DNA of 64,000 nt from Polaromonas sp. JS666 (GTDB lineage: Bacteria > Pseudomonadota > Gammaproteobacteria > Burkholderiales > Burkholderiaceae_C). Below are positions 25,085 through 34,105 of this stretch, piece by piece. A program made the position numbers and the translations under genes. Numbering within the stretch: position 1 is the first letter of the stretch; every line of letters begins with the position of its first letter. The stretch spans positions 64,845-128,844 of the forward strand of contig NZ_FNHX01000005.1 of NCBI RefSeq assembly GCF_900103405.1, read 5' to 3'. The notes under the pieces are model-generated. The model saw nothing but the letters and a program-made list of their open reading frames with translations, did not search any database and had not been told where the DNA came from.

Positions 25085-26053
25085 TCAGGAAAGCTGGTTG
25101 GACACACCGCTGGCCACATGGCCCGAGGGCACGTGCTGGGCGGCGGAATTCACGTGGCCGGTCTGGTCGTCAAAAAAGAAGTCGGGTTCGAATTCGCGCA
25201 GGAATTCGCCCTTGGCAAGGCCGCCCAGGAACATGGCCTCATCGACCTCGATGTTCCATTCCATCAGCGTGCGTATGGCGCGCTCGTGCGCCGGGGCGCT
25301 GCGCGCGGTGACCAGCGCGGTGCGTATACGCATGTGCGAGGTGCCGACCTGCTGCAGCCGGTGCAGCGCTTCAAGCAGGGGCTTGAAGGGGCCGGCCAGC
25401 AAGGGCTGCGAGGCCTTGTCGCGCTCGTGCTGCTGGAAGGCGGACAGGCCCTGGGCCTGGAACACGCGCTCGGCCTCGTCCGAGAACAGCACCGCGTCGC
25501 CGTCGAAGGCGATGCGCACCTCGTTGGGATGGGCATCGCTGGCGCGCACCGAATGCGGGTAGACCTGCGCGGCCGGCACGCCCGCGGCCAGCGCGTCGCG
25601 CACGTCGCTCAGGTGGGCCGACAAAAACAGGTTGGCGTGCAGCGGCTTGAGGTAGCGCCAGGGCGCCTCGCCGCGGTTGAAGGTGCCGCGCTCAATCTTG
25701 AGGCCGTAGTGCTGGGCCGAACGGAACACGCGCATGCCGGATACCGGGTCGTTGCGCGAGAGGATCACGACTTCCACGCGCTGCGCGGGCGCCGCCGGGC
25801 TGGCGGCCTCGCCGGCGCTTTCGGGCGCGTCGTTAAAGGCCAGCAGCTTTTTGACCAGCGAGAAGGCCACGCCGGGCTTGGCCGGGACATCCAGGCGTTC
25901 GAGCTGCAGCTTCATATAGGCCGCGTCTTTTTTGACGCCGGGCGGCGGCGCGGCCGTCATGCCGCTTTCAAAGACCTGGTTTTCTTCCTCAAAATCAAAC
26001 AGCGCGCGTGACGAAATCGCCACCACGAGCTGACCATCCAGGGTTGCTGCCAT
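25085..26053 (-). CDS. 5'-nucleotidase (cytosolic cN-I-like)
   Basis: 322 residues. The N-terminal V-V-A-I-S-S-R-A-L-F-D, the mid-region I-L-S-R-N-D-P-V-S-G-M-R-V and I-A-F-D-G-D-A-V-L-F-S-D are characteristic of the bacterial NT5_3/5'-nucleotidase I family. D-G-D-A-V-L-F supplies the HAD-like aspartates. The enzyme dephosphorylates nucleoside monophosphates such as AMP in the cytoplasm. It lies 26 bases upstream of the ABC transporter gene and 22 bases downstream of the cobC-like gene, on the same strand, so an operon is possible. Confidence 0.85.
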   Translation of the reverse strand: MAATLDGQLVVAISSRALFDFEEENQVFESGMTAAPPPGVKKDAAYMKLQLERLDVPAKPGVAFSLVKKLLAFNDAPESAGEAASPAAPAQRVEVVILSRNDPVSGMRVFRSAQHYGLKIERGTFNRGEAPWRYLKPLHANLFLSAHLSDVRDALAAGVPAAQVYPHSVRASDAHPNEVRIAFDGDAVLFSDEAERVFQAQGLSAFQQHERDKASQPLLAGPFKPLLEALHRLQQVGTSHMRIRTALVTARSAPAHERAIRTLMEWNIEVDEAMFLGGLAKGEFLREFEPDFFFDDQTGHVNSAAQHVPSGHVASGVSNQLS

Positions 26054-26075
26054 TTTTTGTGCCTTGTCGGTTTCG

Positions 26076-26633
26076 TCAGGAGGGTGTTTTCAGTTCGAGT
26101 GTGCACCATTGGCCGTAGGCTGGTGCGTTTCTGGGCCAGTCGCCGGCCTGGCTGATCTGACGCACACCACGCGCAATCAGTTCCGCGGCGCGTATGACAC
26201 CGGCATGGGTGATCCACAGCGTGTCGGGCCGGCCTTGCAATTCGTCAAAGGCCGCAGCCACGCGCGCCATGACCTGGCTGGTGCTTTCGCCGCTGCCGCC
26301 CGCGGCGTATCCGGCGAAGCCGTCTGTCCAGGCCTGCAGTTCGGCGGGGGCGATGTCTTGCCAGGCACGGCCTTCCCAGGCGCCGAAGTCCATCTCCTGC
26401 AGCCGTGGGTCGCTGGTGAAAGCCAGGTCGGGCCGCAGTTCGGACAAGGCTTGCGCCAGTTGCGCGCATCGGCTGAGCGGGGAATGGCTGACGCGGATGC
26501 CGGCGGGGAGCCACTGTGCCAGCGCCTGTGCGCATTCGGCGGTCGCCGCGGCGTCGGCCGCCACGTCCCGCCTGCCGTAGCAGATGCCGGCGTCAACCAG
26601 CGGCGTTGCGTGGCGGGCCAGCCAGAGTTTCAT
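26076..26633 (-). CDS. cobC: Histidine phosphatase, probable alpha-ribazole phosphatase
   Basis: 185 residues. The phosphoglycerate-mutase-like motif L-A-R-H-A-T at residues 5-10 holds the phospho-accepting His8, and W-I-T-H-A-G-V-I-R-A at about 138-147 holds the second catalytic His. The phrase G-I-C-Y-G-R-R-D resembles CobC (x-C-Y-G-x-x-D). The enzyme removes phosphate from alpha-ribazole 5'-phosphate in the cobalamin lower-ligand pathway; cobS and cobT a few kilobases upstream support this reading over a general phosphatase. Confidence 0.75.
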   Translation of the reverse strand: MKLWLARHATPLVDAGICYGRRDVAADAAATAECAQALAQWLPAGIRVSHSPLSRCAQLAQALSELRPDLAFTSDPRLQEMDFGAWEGRAWQDIAPAELQAWTDGFAGYAAGGSGESTSQVMARVAAAFDELQGRPDTLWITHAGVIRAAELIARGVRQISQAGDWPRNAPAYGQWCTLELKTPS

Positions 26634-26873
26634 GGCTGGCTAGCTGCCTTGATCGTGGAGGGAAGGGATGCGGTGGTCATGGAAAGGGGCTGCTGCTATG
26701 GCTGGGGCGTGAGGCAGTGCGTGCCTTGCGGCAGGGGCCCGCCATGCCCCATGGCCTATTCTAGAGTGGCGCTGGCACGGCAAGCCCCGCGCCGCTGCGG
26801 GGCCAGCTCTGGAACTGCTGGCGGGAGCCCGCCATCCGGCATCCCTTGCCGAACCTGCCGTGCTGTTTAAGCG

Positions 26874-27806
26874 CTAGGCCGCGTGCTGCAGCATCAGGTC
26901 AAGGTTTTGCACGGCCGCACCCGAGGCGCCTTTGCCCAGGTTGTCGAACACGGCGGCCAGCAGCACCTGGCCATGCTGCGGGTTGGCGAACACGGCCAGC
27001 CGCAGCTGGTTGGTGCCGTTGAGTGCCTGCGGGTCCAGGTGCTGCGTGGCCTGAACGTCTTTTTGCGCCATCACCTCCACGTGCGCGGCGCCTTCGTAGT
27101 ACTGCTGCAGGCAGGCTTGCAGCTGGTCGGCGGTGACGCCCACTGGCAACTGCCGCAGCAGCAAGGGGATGGTGAGCACGATGCCCTGGCGGAAGGAGCC
27201 GTAAGCCGGCAGGAAGAAAGGCCGCTGCGCCAGGCCTGCATGTTGCTGGATCTCGGGGACGTGCTTATGGGCCAGCTCCAGGCCGTAGACCTGGAACATA
27301 GCTGCATGCGCTGCACCCGCGCCTTCATGCGCATCCACCCGCGCGCGGCCGCCGCCGGAATAGCCCGACACCGCGTGGATGGCCAGCGGATGGTCGGCGG
27401 GCACGAGGCCGGCCTTCACCAGCGGCAGCAGCAGGGCGATGGCGCCCGTGGGGTAGCAGCCGGGGTTGCTGACGCGCCGCGCGCTGGCGATGCGCTGGGA
27501 CTGCTCCGCGCTCATCTCCGGGAATCCGTAGACCCACTGCGGGTCGGTGCGGTGCGCGGAACTGGCATCGATCACGCGCACGGCCGGGTTCACGATGGAG
27601 GCCGCCGCATCGCGCGCAGGCCCGTCCGGCAGGCACAGCAGCGCGATGTCGCAGGCATTGATGGCCTCCGAACGGCGCGCCGGGTCCTTGCGCTCCTGCT
27701 CGGGCAGCGTGAGCAGGCGCAGGTCGTTTCGGCCCTGCAGGCGTTCGTGGATCTGCAGGCCGGTGGTGCCCTGGTCGCCATCGATGAAAACAAGGGGTGC
27801 GCTCAT
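26874..27806 (-). CDS. argC: N-acetyl-gamma-glutamyl-phosphate reductase, type 2
   Basis: 310 residues from the ATG ending at 27806, with AGGAGC seven bases upstream. The N-terminus [11 protein letters not shown] is the short NADPH-binding motif of type 2 ArgC, and [10 protein letters not shown] carries the catalytic Cys. The enzyme reduces N-acetylglutamyl phosphate to the semialdehyde in arginine synthesis. No other arg gene is adjacent. It is divergent from a LysR regulator with 118 bp between them, which would be an unusual control partner for argC. Confidence 0.95.
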   Translation of the reverse strand: MSAPLVFIDGDQGTTGLQIHERLQGRNDLRLLTLPEQERKDPARRSEAINACDIALLCLPDGPARDAAASIVNPAVRVIDASSAHRTDPQWVYGFPEMSAEQSQRIASARRVSNPGCYPTGAIALLLPLVKAGLVPADHPLAIHAVSGYSGGGRARVDAHEGAGAAHAAMFQVYGLELAHKHVPEIQQHAGLAQRPFFLPAYGSFRQGIVLTIPLLLRQLPVGVTADQLQACLQQYYEGAAHVEVMAQKDVQATQHLDPQALNGTNQLRLAVFANPQHGQVLLAAVFDNLGKGASGAAVQNLDLMLQHAA

Positions 27807-27924
27807 GCGGTGCTCCTGGTGGGGTGGATGGCTCAAGCCAAAGAAAGAAGGCGAATCTTCCGTGACGCCGTAGAATTTGAAAAGTTGAATTTCATAAACA
27901 CCAACATCAGATTTACTGAACGTC

Positions 27925-28818
27925 ATGCGCGAACTCAACCTGGACCGGCTGCGCACGCTGGTCACCATCGCAGAACTGGGCTCGTTCGCCGAAGCCGCGC
28001 GCGTGCTGCACCTGGCGGCGCCCACGGTGAGCCTGCACATCGCCGACCTGGAGGCGCTGTGCGGCGCCCCCCTGCTGGTGCGCAAGCGCGGCGAAGTGCG
28101 GCCCTCGGGCGTGGGCGAGGCGCTGGTCGAGCGGGCGCGGCGCCTGCTGGCCGATGCGGACGAGGCCATGGAGGTCGTGCAGCGGCAGGTACAGGGGCTG
28201 GCGGGCCGGGTGCGGCTGGGCGCCTCCACGGGCGCGATTGCCCACTTGCTGCCGCAGGCCCTGGAGGTGTTGGGCCGAAACCATCCCGGCATCGACGTGC
28301 AGGTGGCCGTGCTCACTTCGCAGGACACCATGGCGCGCCTGGCCAACGGGTCGCTCGACCTGGGCCTTGTGGCGCTGCCGCAGGCGGCGGTGCAAGGGGT
28401 GAAGGTAGAGCCCTGGCGGCGGGACCCGGTGATGGCCTTCGTTCCATCGTCCTGGGCGGCACCCCAGCGTGTGACGCCGAAGTGGCTGGCGGCCCAGCCC
28501 CTGATCCTCAATGATGTGGGCACCAGCCTGTCGCGGCTGAGCGCTGAGTGGTTCGCGCTGGCGGGGGAACACCCCAAGGCGCGCATCCAGCTCAACTACA
28601 ACGACGCGATCAAGAGCCTGGTGGCCGCCGGCTACGGCGCCACGCTGCTGCCGCACGAGGCCTCGTCCACCACGCCGCTGGACCCGCGCATCCGCATGCT
28701 GCCCTTGCGCCCCGCGCTGTGGCGGTCGCTGGGCATTGCGCACCGGGCGGGCCCGGTGGAACGCGCGACGCAGCATGTGCTGGACGTGCTGTGGCAGCAG
28801 CGCCAGTCAGAGTTATAG
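27925..28818 (+). CDS. LysR-family transcriptional regulator next to argC
   Basis: 297 residues. The N-terminal helix-turn-helix ([21 protein letters not shown], then [13 protein letters not shown]) is typical; the effector domain runs from about residue 90. The gene is divergent from argC, and its last 6 bases overlap the end of cobS on the other strand. The 118-bp gap holds an AT-rich stretch at about 27870-27915 that could bind the protein. Regulation of argC is inferred from layout only. Confidence 0.9.
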   Translation: MRELNLDRLRTLVTIAELGSFAEAARVLHLAAPTVSLHIADLEALCGAPLLVRKRGEVRPSGVGEALVERARRLLADADEAMEVVQRQVQGLAGRVRLGASTGAIAHLLPQALEVLGRNHPGIDVQVAVLTSQDTMARLANGSLDLGLVALPQAAVQGVKVEPWRRDPVMAFVPSSWAAPQRVTPKWLAAQPLILNDVGTSLSRLSAEWFALAGEHPKARIQLNYNDAIKSLVAAGYGATLLPHEASSTTPLDPRIRMLPLRPALWRSLGIAHRAGPVERATQHVLDVLWQQRQSEL

Positions 28819-29658
28819 GCTGATGGCCAGGCCGAAGTAAAAAGCGATTTCGCAGACCTGCTGGGTAGCGCCCAGGCAGTCGCCGGTAAAACCCTGCAGC
28901 CTGCGCTTGAACATCCGCCCCATCCACAGCAGGGCCAGGAGAGCAAAGCTGCAGGCGACGATGAGGTTCAGGGCGTCCAGCGCCAGGGCGGCCAGGGCCA
29001 GCGCCACAAAACACCAGGCAAAGCCGATCAGCAGGGCGCCCGGCGCAATCTGGTCGGCCAGCGGCTTGGATTTGGAGGCGGCCGTGTCGCCCACATGCGG
29101 CAGCAGGTAAATCAGCAGCAGCGGCAGGCCGCGCGAGACGACGTGGCCCGTCCACAGCGCGGCGCAGATGTACCAGCCGGCAAAGGGCGCTTCCTCCCAA
29201 CCGGTGGGCGCGCCTTCGACCGAGCCGAGTATGGCCAGCAGGGACACCTTGGCGAGCACGGTCAGCACCAGCGCCATGGCGCCGAAAGCGCCCACGCGCG
29301 AGTCTTTCATGATCTGCAGCGCATGCTCCCTGTCGTGGCCGCCGCCCAGGCCGTCGGCCGTGTCGGCCAGGCCGTCCTCATGAAAACCCCCGGTCAGCAG
29401 TACGGTGGCGGCGGTGGACAGCACCGCGGCCACCAGCGGCGTGAAGGTGGTGTCGGGCAACAGGGCCTGCACCAGGGCGTACATGGCGGCGGCGAAGGCG
29501 CCGGCCAGGATGCCTATGCCCGGGAAATGCCCCGCGCTGGCGCGCAGCATCTCGGGGCTGTAGCCCACCCATTCGGCCAGCCGCCCGGTGATGGGGATGC
29601 GGGTGAAGAACTGCACGGCGAGCAAATACTCGCGCACGAACTGGGCGATGGCGGTCAT
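28813..29658 (-). CDS. cobS: Adenosylcobinamide-GDP ribazoletransferase (cobalamin synthase)
   Basis: 281 residues, polytopic membrane protein with six to eight helices. The early Q-F-F-T-R-I-P segment and G-G-F-H-E-D-G-L-A-D-T-A-D-G-L-G-G (about 88-105) are the hallmark of CobS, holding the metal-binding Asp/Glu residues. It joins adenosylcobinamide-GDP and alpha-ribazole phosphate to give cobalamin phosphate. It follows cobT by 17 bases on the same strand, in the ilvA-CWC-cobT-cobS run. Confidence 0.96.
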   Translation of the reverse strand: MTAIAQFVREYLLAVQFFTRIPITGRLAEWVGYSPEMLRASAGHFPGIGILAGAFAAAMYALVQALLPDTTFTPLVAAVLSTAATVLLTGGFHEDGLADTADGLGGGHDREHALQIMKDSRVGAFGAMALVLTVLAKVSLLAILGSVEGAPTGWEEAPFAGWYICAALWTGHVVSRGLPLLLIYLLPHVGDTAASKSKPLADQIAPGALLIGFAWCFVALALAALALDALNLIVACSFALLALLWMGRMFKRRLQGFTGDCLGATQQVCEIAFYFGLAISL

Positions 29659-29675
29659 ACGGCGCCCATGGCGGT

Positions 29676-30737
29676 TTACGCGCCTTCCTTGCCGCTCACG
29701 CCGGCCGACTCAAAGCTGGCCATCTCGCCCAGGAAATTGGCCGCCGACTGCAGAAGCGGCCAGGCCAACAACGCGCCCGTGCCTTCGCCCAGGCGCAGGC
29801 CCAGGTCTAGCAGCGGGCTGGCTTTCAGGTGGGACAGCAGCAGGTGGTGGCCGTGTTCATCGCCGCGATGGCCGAACACCATGTAGTCCTGTGCGGCGGG
29901 GGCCAGGGCCCGGGCCACCAGCGCGGCGGCGCTGGCGATAAAACCGTCGACCAGCACCACGCGGCGCTCGCTCGCGGCCTTCAGCATGGCACCGGCCATC
30001 ATGGCGATTTCAAAGCCGCCCAGGGCGGCCAGCGCGGCAAGAGGATCGGTGGCGCCGGCATGGCAAGCCAGGGCATCCGTCAGCACCTGGCGTTTGTGCG
30101 CGAGCTGGGCATCGTCAAGCCCGGTGCCGCGGCCCGTGGCGTCATTAATGCCGACGCCCGCCAGGCGCGCGAACAGCAGGGCGGCGGCCGAAGTGTTGGC
30201 AATGCCCATTTCACCGAAGGCGACGACATTGCCGGGCAGCTGGCCCACGATGTCCATGCCGGCCTGCAAGGCGGCGCGCGCCTGCGCGGCCGTCATGGCG
30301 GCTTCGTGGCGGCTGTTGCGGGTGCCGTGCGCGATTTTGCGCGGCAGCAGCTGCGGGTGCGGCGCAAGCTCGGCCGCGACGCCGGCGTCCACCACCCGCA
30401 GGGCAAAACCGTGTTGGCGCGCGAAGACATTGACAGCGGCGCCGCCGGCCAGCATATTGCCGACCATCTGCACGGTGACGGCCTGCGGGTAGGCCGAAAC
30501 GCCTTCGGCGGCGATGCCGTGGTCGGCCGCGAATACCACCATTTGCGGCTCGCGCAGCGTGATGGTGTCGCTTTGCTGGACCAGGCCCAGCTGCAGCGCC
30601 AGGCCTTCAAGCCGGCCGAGCGCGCCCAGCGGCTTGGTCTTGTGGGCGATCTTGTGCCGCAGCCTGGCCTCGAGCGAGGCATCGGCGGTGGGTTCAATCG
30701 CGGGCAGGAGCAGAGGTGGAAAGTCGGGTGCGTTCAT
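29676..30737 (-). CDS. cobT: Nicotinate-nucleotide--dimethylbenzimidazole phosphoribosyltransferase
   Basis: 353 residues. Family motifs include K-T-K-P-L-G-A-L-G-R-L-E near residue 35, V-V-F-A-A-D-H-G-I near 68, and F-G-E-M-G-I-A-N-T-S-A-A near 172; a C-terminal Glu near G-x-R-L-G-E-G-T-G-A supplies the usual catalytic base. It activates the lower ligand of cobalamin by making alpha-ribazole phosphate. The first 44 bases overlap the end of the CWC gene in another frame, and cobS follows directly. Confidence 0.96.
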   Translation of the reverse strand: MNAPDFPPLLLPAIEPTADASLEARLRHKIAHKTKPLGALGRLEGLALQLGLVQQSDTITLREPQMVVFAADHGIAAEGVSAYPQAVTVQMVGNMLAGGAAVNVFARQHGFALRVVDAGVAAELAPHPQLLPRKIAHGTRNSRHEAAMTAAQARAALQAGMDIVGQLPGNVVAFGEMGIANTSAAALLFARLAGVGINDATGRGTGLDDAQLAHKRQVLTDALACHAGATDPLAALAALGGFEIAMMAGAMLKAASERRVVLVDGFIASAAALVARALAPAAQDYMVFGHRGDEHGHHLLLSHLKASPLLDLGLRLGEGTGALLAWPLLQSAANFLGEMASFESAGVSGKEGA

Positions 30738-30957
30738 CGGTGATCAGCTTGAGGCAGGCGGGGCAATAGCAGGACGGCGCGCTGGCTTCCGTGCGCGCGG
30801 GACGTTCACCAGGGACAGGCATGACGTGCGGCAGTTGCACGCACCAGCATTCGGCATCGCCCGCCACCATGCCGCAGCGCAGGCCGGCGCCGCAGCGCGG
30901 GCACACCGAGGTGTTGGCCGATGCGGGCCTTGCCGATGGTGCGCCTTGCGGGTTCAT
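30694..30957 (-). CDS. Cysteine-rich CWC family protein
   Basis: 87 residues. The pattern C-P-R-C-G-A-G-L-R-C-G followed by C-W-C and, later, S-C-Y-C-P-A-C-L matches the cysteine-rich CWC family, presumably a small zinc-binding protein of unknown role. It overlaps the start of cobT by 44 bases and begins 12 bases after the ilvA stop, so it is translated from the same message. The overlap is unusually long, but the cysteine pattern makes the frame convincing. Confidence 0.8.
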   Translation of the reverse strand: MNPQGAPSARPASANTSVCPRCGAGLRCGMVAGDAECWCVQLPHVMPVPGERPARTEASAPSCYCPACLKLITDERTRLSTSAPARD

Positions 30958-30968
30958 GGCGGCGTGCC

Positions 30969-32582
30969 CTAGCTTTGCAGGAAGAGCCGGTAAACCGGGT
31001 TGGCGGTTTCTTCGACATGGGGGTAGCCCAGCGTGTCGAGGAACTCCTTGAAGGCCTTGTTGTCGGCCTTGGGCACCTGCAGGCCCACCAGGATGCGGCC
31101 GTAGTCGGCGCCCTGGTTGCGGTAGTGGAACAGGCTGATGTTCCAGCCCGGCCGCATGCTGGAGAGAAACTTCATCAGCGCGCCGGGGCGCTCGGGAAAG
31201 ATGAAGCGCAACAGACGCTCGTCCTTGGAGAGGGCGCTGTGCCCGCCCACCATGTGGCGTATGTGTTCCTTGGCGAGGTCGTCGTGCGTGAGGTCCAGGG
31301 TCTTGAAGCCGTGGCGCGAGAAATTGGCGGCGATCTTGCCGCTCTCGCCCTTGGCCGAGGTGGTCAGGCCCACGAAGACATGGGCCTTGGCGTCGTCGCT
31401 GATGCGGTAGTTGAACTCGGTCACGCTGCGCGGCCCGCCGGGCAGCTCGCCTATGACTTCACAAAAGCGCCGGAAGCTGCCGCGCTCTTCGGGAATGGTC
31501 ACGGCGAACAGGGCTTCGCGTTCTTCGCCGACCTCGGCGCGCTCGGCGACAAAGCGCAGGCGGTCGAAGTTCATGTTGGCGCCGCTCAAAATCGCGGCGT
31601 AGGTCTCGCCCTTGGTCTTGTGGGTGGCCACGTACTGCTTGACGGCGGCCACGGCCATCGCGCCCGAGGGCTCGACGATGCTGCGCGTGTCGACAAACAC
31701 GTCCTTGATGGCGGCGCAGACCGCGTCGGTGTCGACGGTGATGAATTCATCGACGAGTTCGCGGCTGATGCGGAAGGTTTCCTCGCCCACCAGCTTGACG
31801 GCCGTGCCGTCGGCGAACAGGCCCACGTCGCTCAGGGTGACGCGTTTTTGGGCATCGACGGACTGCAGCATGGCATCGGAGTCGTTCATCTGCACGCCTA
31901 TGACCTTGATCTCGGGCCGCACGGCCTTGATGTAGTTGGCCACGCCGGAGATCAGCCCGCCGCCGCCTATGGCCACGAACACGGCGTCCAGCCGGCTGGA
32001 GCCCAGGCTTTGCAACTGCATGAGGATTTCCATCGCGATCGTGCCTTGCCCGGCGATGATGTCCGGGTCGTCGAATGGGTGCACAAAGGTCAGGCCATGT
32101 TTTTTCTCGAGCACTACGGCGTGAGCATAGGCATCGAAGTAGCTTTCCCCGTGCAGCACGACATTTCCGCCCCAGGCCCTGACGGCGTCGACCTTGAGCT
32201 GCGGCGTGGTGATGGGCATCACTATCACGGCACTGGTGCCGAGCTTTTGCGCACTGAGTGCAACGCCCTGCGCGTGGTTGCCGGCCGAGGCGCAGATCAC
32301 GCCTTTCTTGAGTTGCGCCGGACTCAAATGGGCCATCTTGTTGTAAGCGCCGCGCAGCTTGAAGCTGAACACCGGCTGCTGGTCCTCGCGCTTGAGCAGC
32401 ACGGTGTTTTTCAGGCGCAGGCCCAGGTTCCTGGCGGGCTCAAGATTCGATTCCACGGCCACGTCGTAGACACGCGCCGTGAGAATTTTTTTCAGGTAGT
32501 CGGCGGGGCTGAGCGGCTTGCCGGGCTTGGCAGACGGGGCGGTTTTGGGGCGGGATGAGGCGGGTTTGGTCGGGGTGGGCAT
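30969..32582 (-). CDS. ilvA: Threonine ammonia-lyase, biosynthetic
   Basis: About 537 residues from the ATG ending at 32582; an upstream ATG pair at 32606 is less likely. The PLP lysine lies in S-F-K-L-R-G-A-Y-N-K, and the PLP phosphate loop is G-G-G-G-L-I. Two ACT-like regulatory regions follow (about residues 350-525, including P-E-R-P-G-A-L-M-K-F and R-N-Q-G-A-D), as in isoleucine-inhibited IlvA rather than the short catabolic form. It makes 2-oxobutanoate from threonine for isoleucine synthesis. It is followed by the CWC, cobT and cobS genes. Confidence 0.96.
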   Translation of the reverse strand: MPTPTKPASSRPKTAPSAKPGKPLSPADYLKKILTARVYDVAVESNLEPARNLGLRLKNTVLLKREDQQPVFSFKLRGAYNKMAHLSPAQLKKGVICASAGNHAQGVALSAQKLGTSAVIVMPITTPQLKVDAVRAWGGNVVLHGESYFDAYAHAVVLEKKHGLTFVHPFDDPDIIAGQGTIAMEILMQLQSLGSSRLDAVFVAIGGGGLISGVANYIKAVRPEIKVIGVQMNDSDAMLQSVDAQKRVTLSDVGLFADGTAVKLVGEETFRISRELVDEFITVDTDAVCAAIKDVFVDTRSIVEPSGAMAVAAVKQYVATHKTKGETYAAILSGANMNFDRLRFVAERAEVGEEREALFAVTIPEERGSFRRFCEVIGELPGGPRSVTEFNYRISDDAKAHVFVGLTTSAKGESGKIAANFSRHGFKTLDLTHDDLAKEHIRHMVGGHSALSKDERLLRFIFPERPGALMKFLSSMRPGWNISLFHYRNQGADYGRILVGLQVPKADNKAFKEFLDTLGYPHVEETANPVYRLFLQS

Positions 32583-32656
32583 GTTTTTCTCGCAGCCTGA
32601 CATCATAGTGGGGCGAGAAACAAGCGAAGAAGCGCCGCAAGAAGTCGTGCCGGCAA

Positions 32657-32773
32657 GAAAAAAGGCCCAGACCTTGCGGTCTGGGCCTGTAAATCCACCC
32701 TTAGAGGAGGTGGAGGAGACAACCAGTGCACAAAATACCTTGGGATGCCGGGGGCATCGGTATTGGTGCGATG
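32657..32773 (-). ncRNA. Candidate small RNA with CCUCC (anti-Shine-Dalgarno) hairpin loop
   Basis: Transcript predicted on the minus strand from about 32773 to 32657. It begins 6-7 bases after a good promoter and ends in a strong terminator. Two further hairpins are visible: AATACC-GATGCC with GGCATC-CCAA-GGTATT around a CCC loop, and a 6-bp stem TCCACC/GGTGGA (32714-32709 with 32699-32694) whose loop is TCCTCTAAG. CCTCC motifs occur just before and inside this hairpin. No start codon with a ribosome site or convincing protein was seen. The layout recalls the CCUCCUCCC 'cuckoo' RNAs of Rhodobacter and betaproteobacterial relatives; identity with them is an inference. Confidence 0.6.
32664..32687 (-). 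terminator. Terminator of the candidate small RNA
   Basis: Perfect 10-bp stem GGCCCAGACC / GGTCTGGGCC with a 4-base loop, followed on the minus strand by TTTTTTCTT (32663-32655). No protein gene on the minus strand ends just before it, so it needs another transcript to terminate. Confidence 0.85.
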
Positions 32774-32778
32774 ATTTC

Positions 32779-32808
32779 AGTATAGCGGAGCAATGTTGCG
32801 CTGCACAA
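32779..32808 (-). promoter_or_regulatory. Sigma-70 promoter of the candidate small RNA
   Basis: On the minus strand TTGTGC (32808-32803), an 18-base spacer and TATACT (32784-32779). The -10 is one base from consensus. The predicted start is near 32773. Confidence 0.6.
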
Positions 32809-32878
32809 TCTCTTGTGGCACAAACTCCACATTTTTCACGGTTTCAGTTATAAATCTTATGCATAAGGAGCGGAGTTT

Positions 32879-33337
32879 ATGGAATGCACGGTGAGCTGGA
32901 CGGGCAACAGCACTATCACAGGGTCTCGCTCCAACATGAGCTTTCTCGCCGAAACCGGCAGCGGCCATACCCTGGTGATGGATGGCGCACCCGACGCGGA
33001 CAAGCCCGAAAACGGCGGCGCCAACCTGGCGCCCCGGCCCATGGAGACCGTGCTGGCGGGCACTGGCGGCTGCACGGCCTATGACGTGGTGCTGATCCTC
33101 AAGCGCGGCCGCCAGGACGTGCGTGGCTGCTCGGTCAAGCTGAGCGCCGAAAGGGCGCCGGTGGACCCCAAGGTGTTCACCAAGATCCACATGCACTTCG
33201 TGGTGACGGGCAAGGGACTTGCCGCCAGCGCCGTGGAGCGCGCCGTGGCCATGAGCCACGACAAATACTGCTCGGCCACCATCATGCTGGCGAAAACCGC
33301 GGAGATCACCACCAGCTTCGAGGTGCTGGAGGTTTAA
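32879..33337 (+). CDS. OsmC-family peroxiredoxin-like protein
   Basis: 152 residues. The two redox cysteines are visible as T-G-G-C-T-A-Y-D-V (Cys65) and D-K-Y-C-S-A-T (Cys131), the standard OsmC pair that reduces organic hydroperoxides. Length and the C-terminal strand fit the YhfA-like subgroup. AAGGAGCGG lies about 6 bases before the ATG. It is a single gene upstream of the convergent coq7. Confidence 0.92.
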   Translation: MECTVSWTGNSTITGSRSNMSFLAETGSGHTLVMDGAPDADKPENGGANLAPRPMETVLAGTGGCTAYDVVLILKRGRQDVRGCSVKLSAERAPVDPKVFTKIHMHFVVTGKGLAASAVERAVAMSHDKYCSATIMLAKTAEITTSFEVLEV

Positions 33338-33362
33338 GCCATCCGGACGGGGCGCCGCCGCT

Positions 33363-33992
33363 TCAGAGGTAGTGCGCCGTCGTCGTCATGACGCGCGCCG
33401 CCGAGCGCATCAGCGCCTTGACCGGCTCGGGCAGCTGCAGGGCGCCGGCCTGCTCGGCCTCGCGCGCATGCAGGGCTTCGTCATCTTTCATCTGCGCCAC
33501 GATGGCGCGTGACTCGTGGTCGCCCTGCGGCAGGCGCTCCAGGTGGCCGGCCAGATGGGCTTCGACCTGGCGTTCGGTCTCGACGACAAAGCCCAGGCTC
33601 AGGCGGTCACCCAACCGGCTGGCGACCAGCCCGAGGCCGAAGGCGCCGGCATACCAGAGCGGGTTGAGCAGCGAAGGGCGGGCGCCCAGTTCGTCCAAGC
33701 GAGCCTTGGTCCAGGCCAGGTGGTCGCCTTCTTCGCGGCTGGCCTGCAGAAAATGCTCGCGCAGCGCCGGGTCGCGCGTGCCCAGCGCCTGCGCCGCGTA
33801 CAGGGCCTGCGCGCAGACCTCTCCCACATGGTTGACCCGCATCAGCGCGCCGGACAAGGCCTTGTCCTGCAGCGCCAGCTCGGTTTTTTCACCGGGCACG
33901 GTGGGACAGGCGCGGCTGGCGCGGGGGGCGGCGAAGAGGGTGCGCAATGCGCCGTCGGCGGCATTCAGCGCGGTGTCGAGTGCGGTGGTCAT
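33363..33992 (-). CDS. coq7: 3-demethoxyubiquinol 3-hydroxylase (Coq7 type)
   Basis: 209 residues. Di-iron ligands are visible as N-H-V-G-E-V (Glu and preceding His), E-E-G-D-H-L (Glu-Glu and His), [11 protein letters not shown], and a late D-D-E-x-L-H-A-R-E-A-E. This ferritin-like monooxygenase carries out the last ring hydroxylation of ubiquinone at the membrane face. Comamonadaceae and other betaproteobacteria use Coq7 in place of UbiF. It is a single gene, convergent with the OsmC-type gene. Confidence 0.95.
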   Translation of the reverse strand: MTTALDTALNAADGALRTLFAAPRASRACPTVPGEKTELALQDKALSGALMRVNHVGEVCAQALYAAQALGTRDPALREHFLQASREEGDHLAWTKARLDELGARPSLLNPLWYAGAFGLGLVASRLGDRLSLGFVVETERQVEAHLAGHLERLPQGDHESRAIVAQMKDDEALHAREAEQAGALQLPEPVKALMRSAARVMTTTAHYL

Positions 33993-34035
33993 GGTGCCAT
34001 GTTAGCGCCAGGCTTGGGCCATGAGAACACCCATG

Positions 34036-34063
34036 AAAAAAGCCCCCGTGAGGAGGCTTTTTT
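34036..34063 (-). terminator. Rho-independent terminator of porin 1
   Basis: AAAAAAGCC and GGCTTTTTT arms with an inner CC/GG extension, 43 bases past the stop of the minus-strand porin gene. The A/T arms make it potentially bidirectional. Confidence 0.75.
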
Positions 34064-34105
34064 GCGTAACCGGCCCGGTTTGAGTCCGGGCAGCGGGGTT
34101 CCGGT

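Noticed and set aside
26634..26873. A cobalamin riboswitch upstream of the cob genes
   Set aside because: Neither this gap nor the region before ilvA shows the conserved B12-box or its multi-stem layout.
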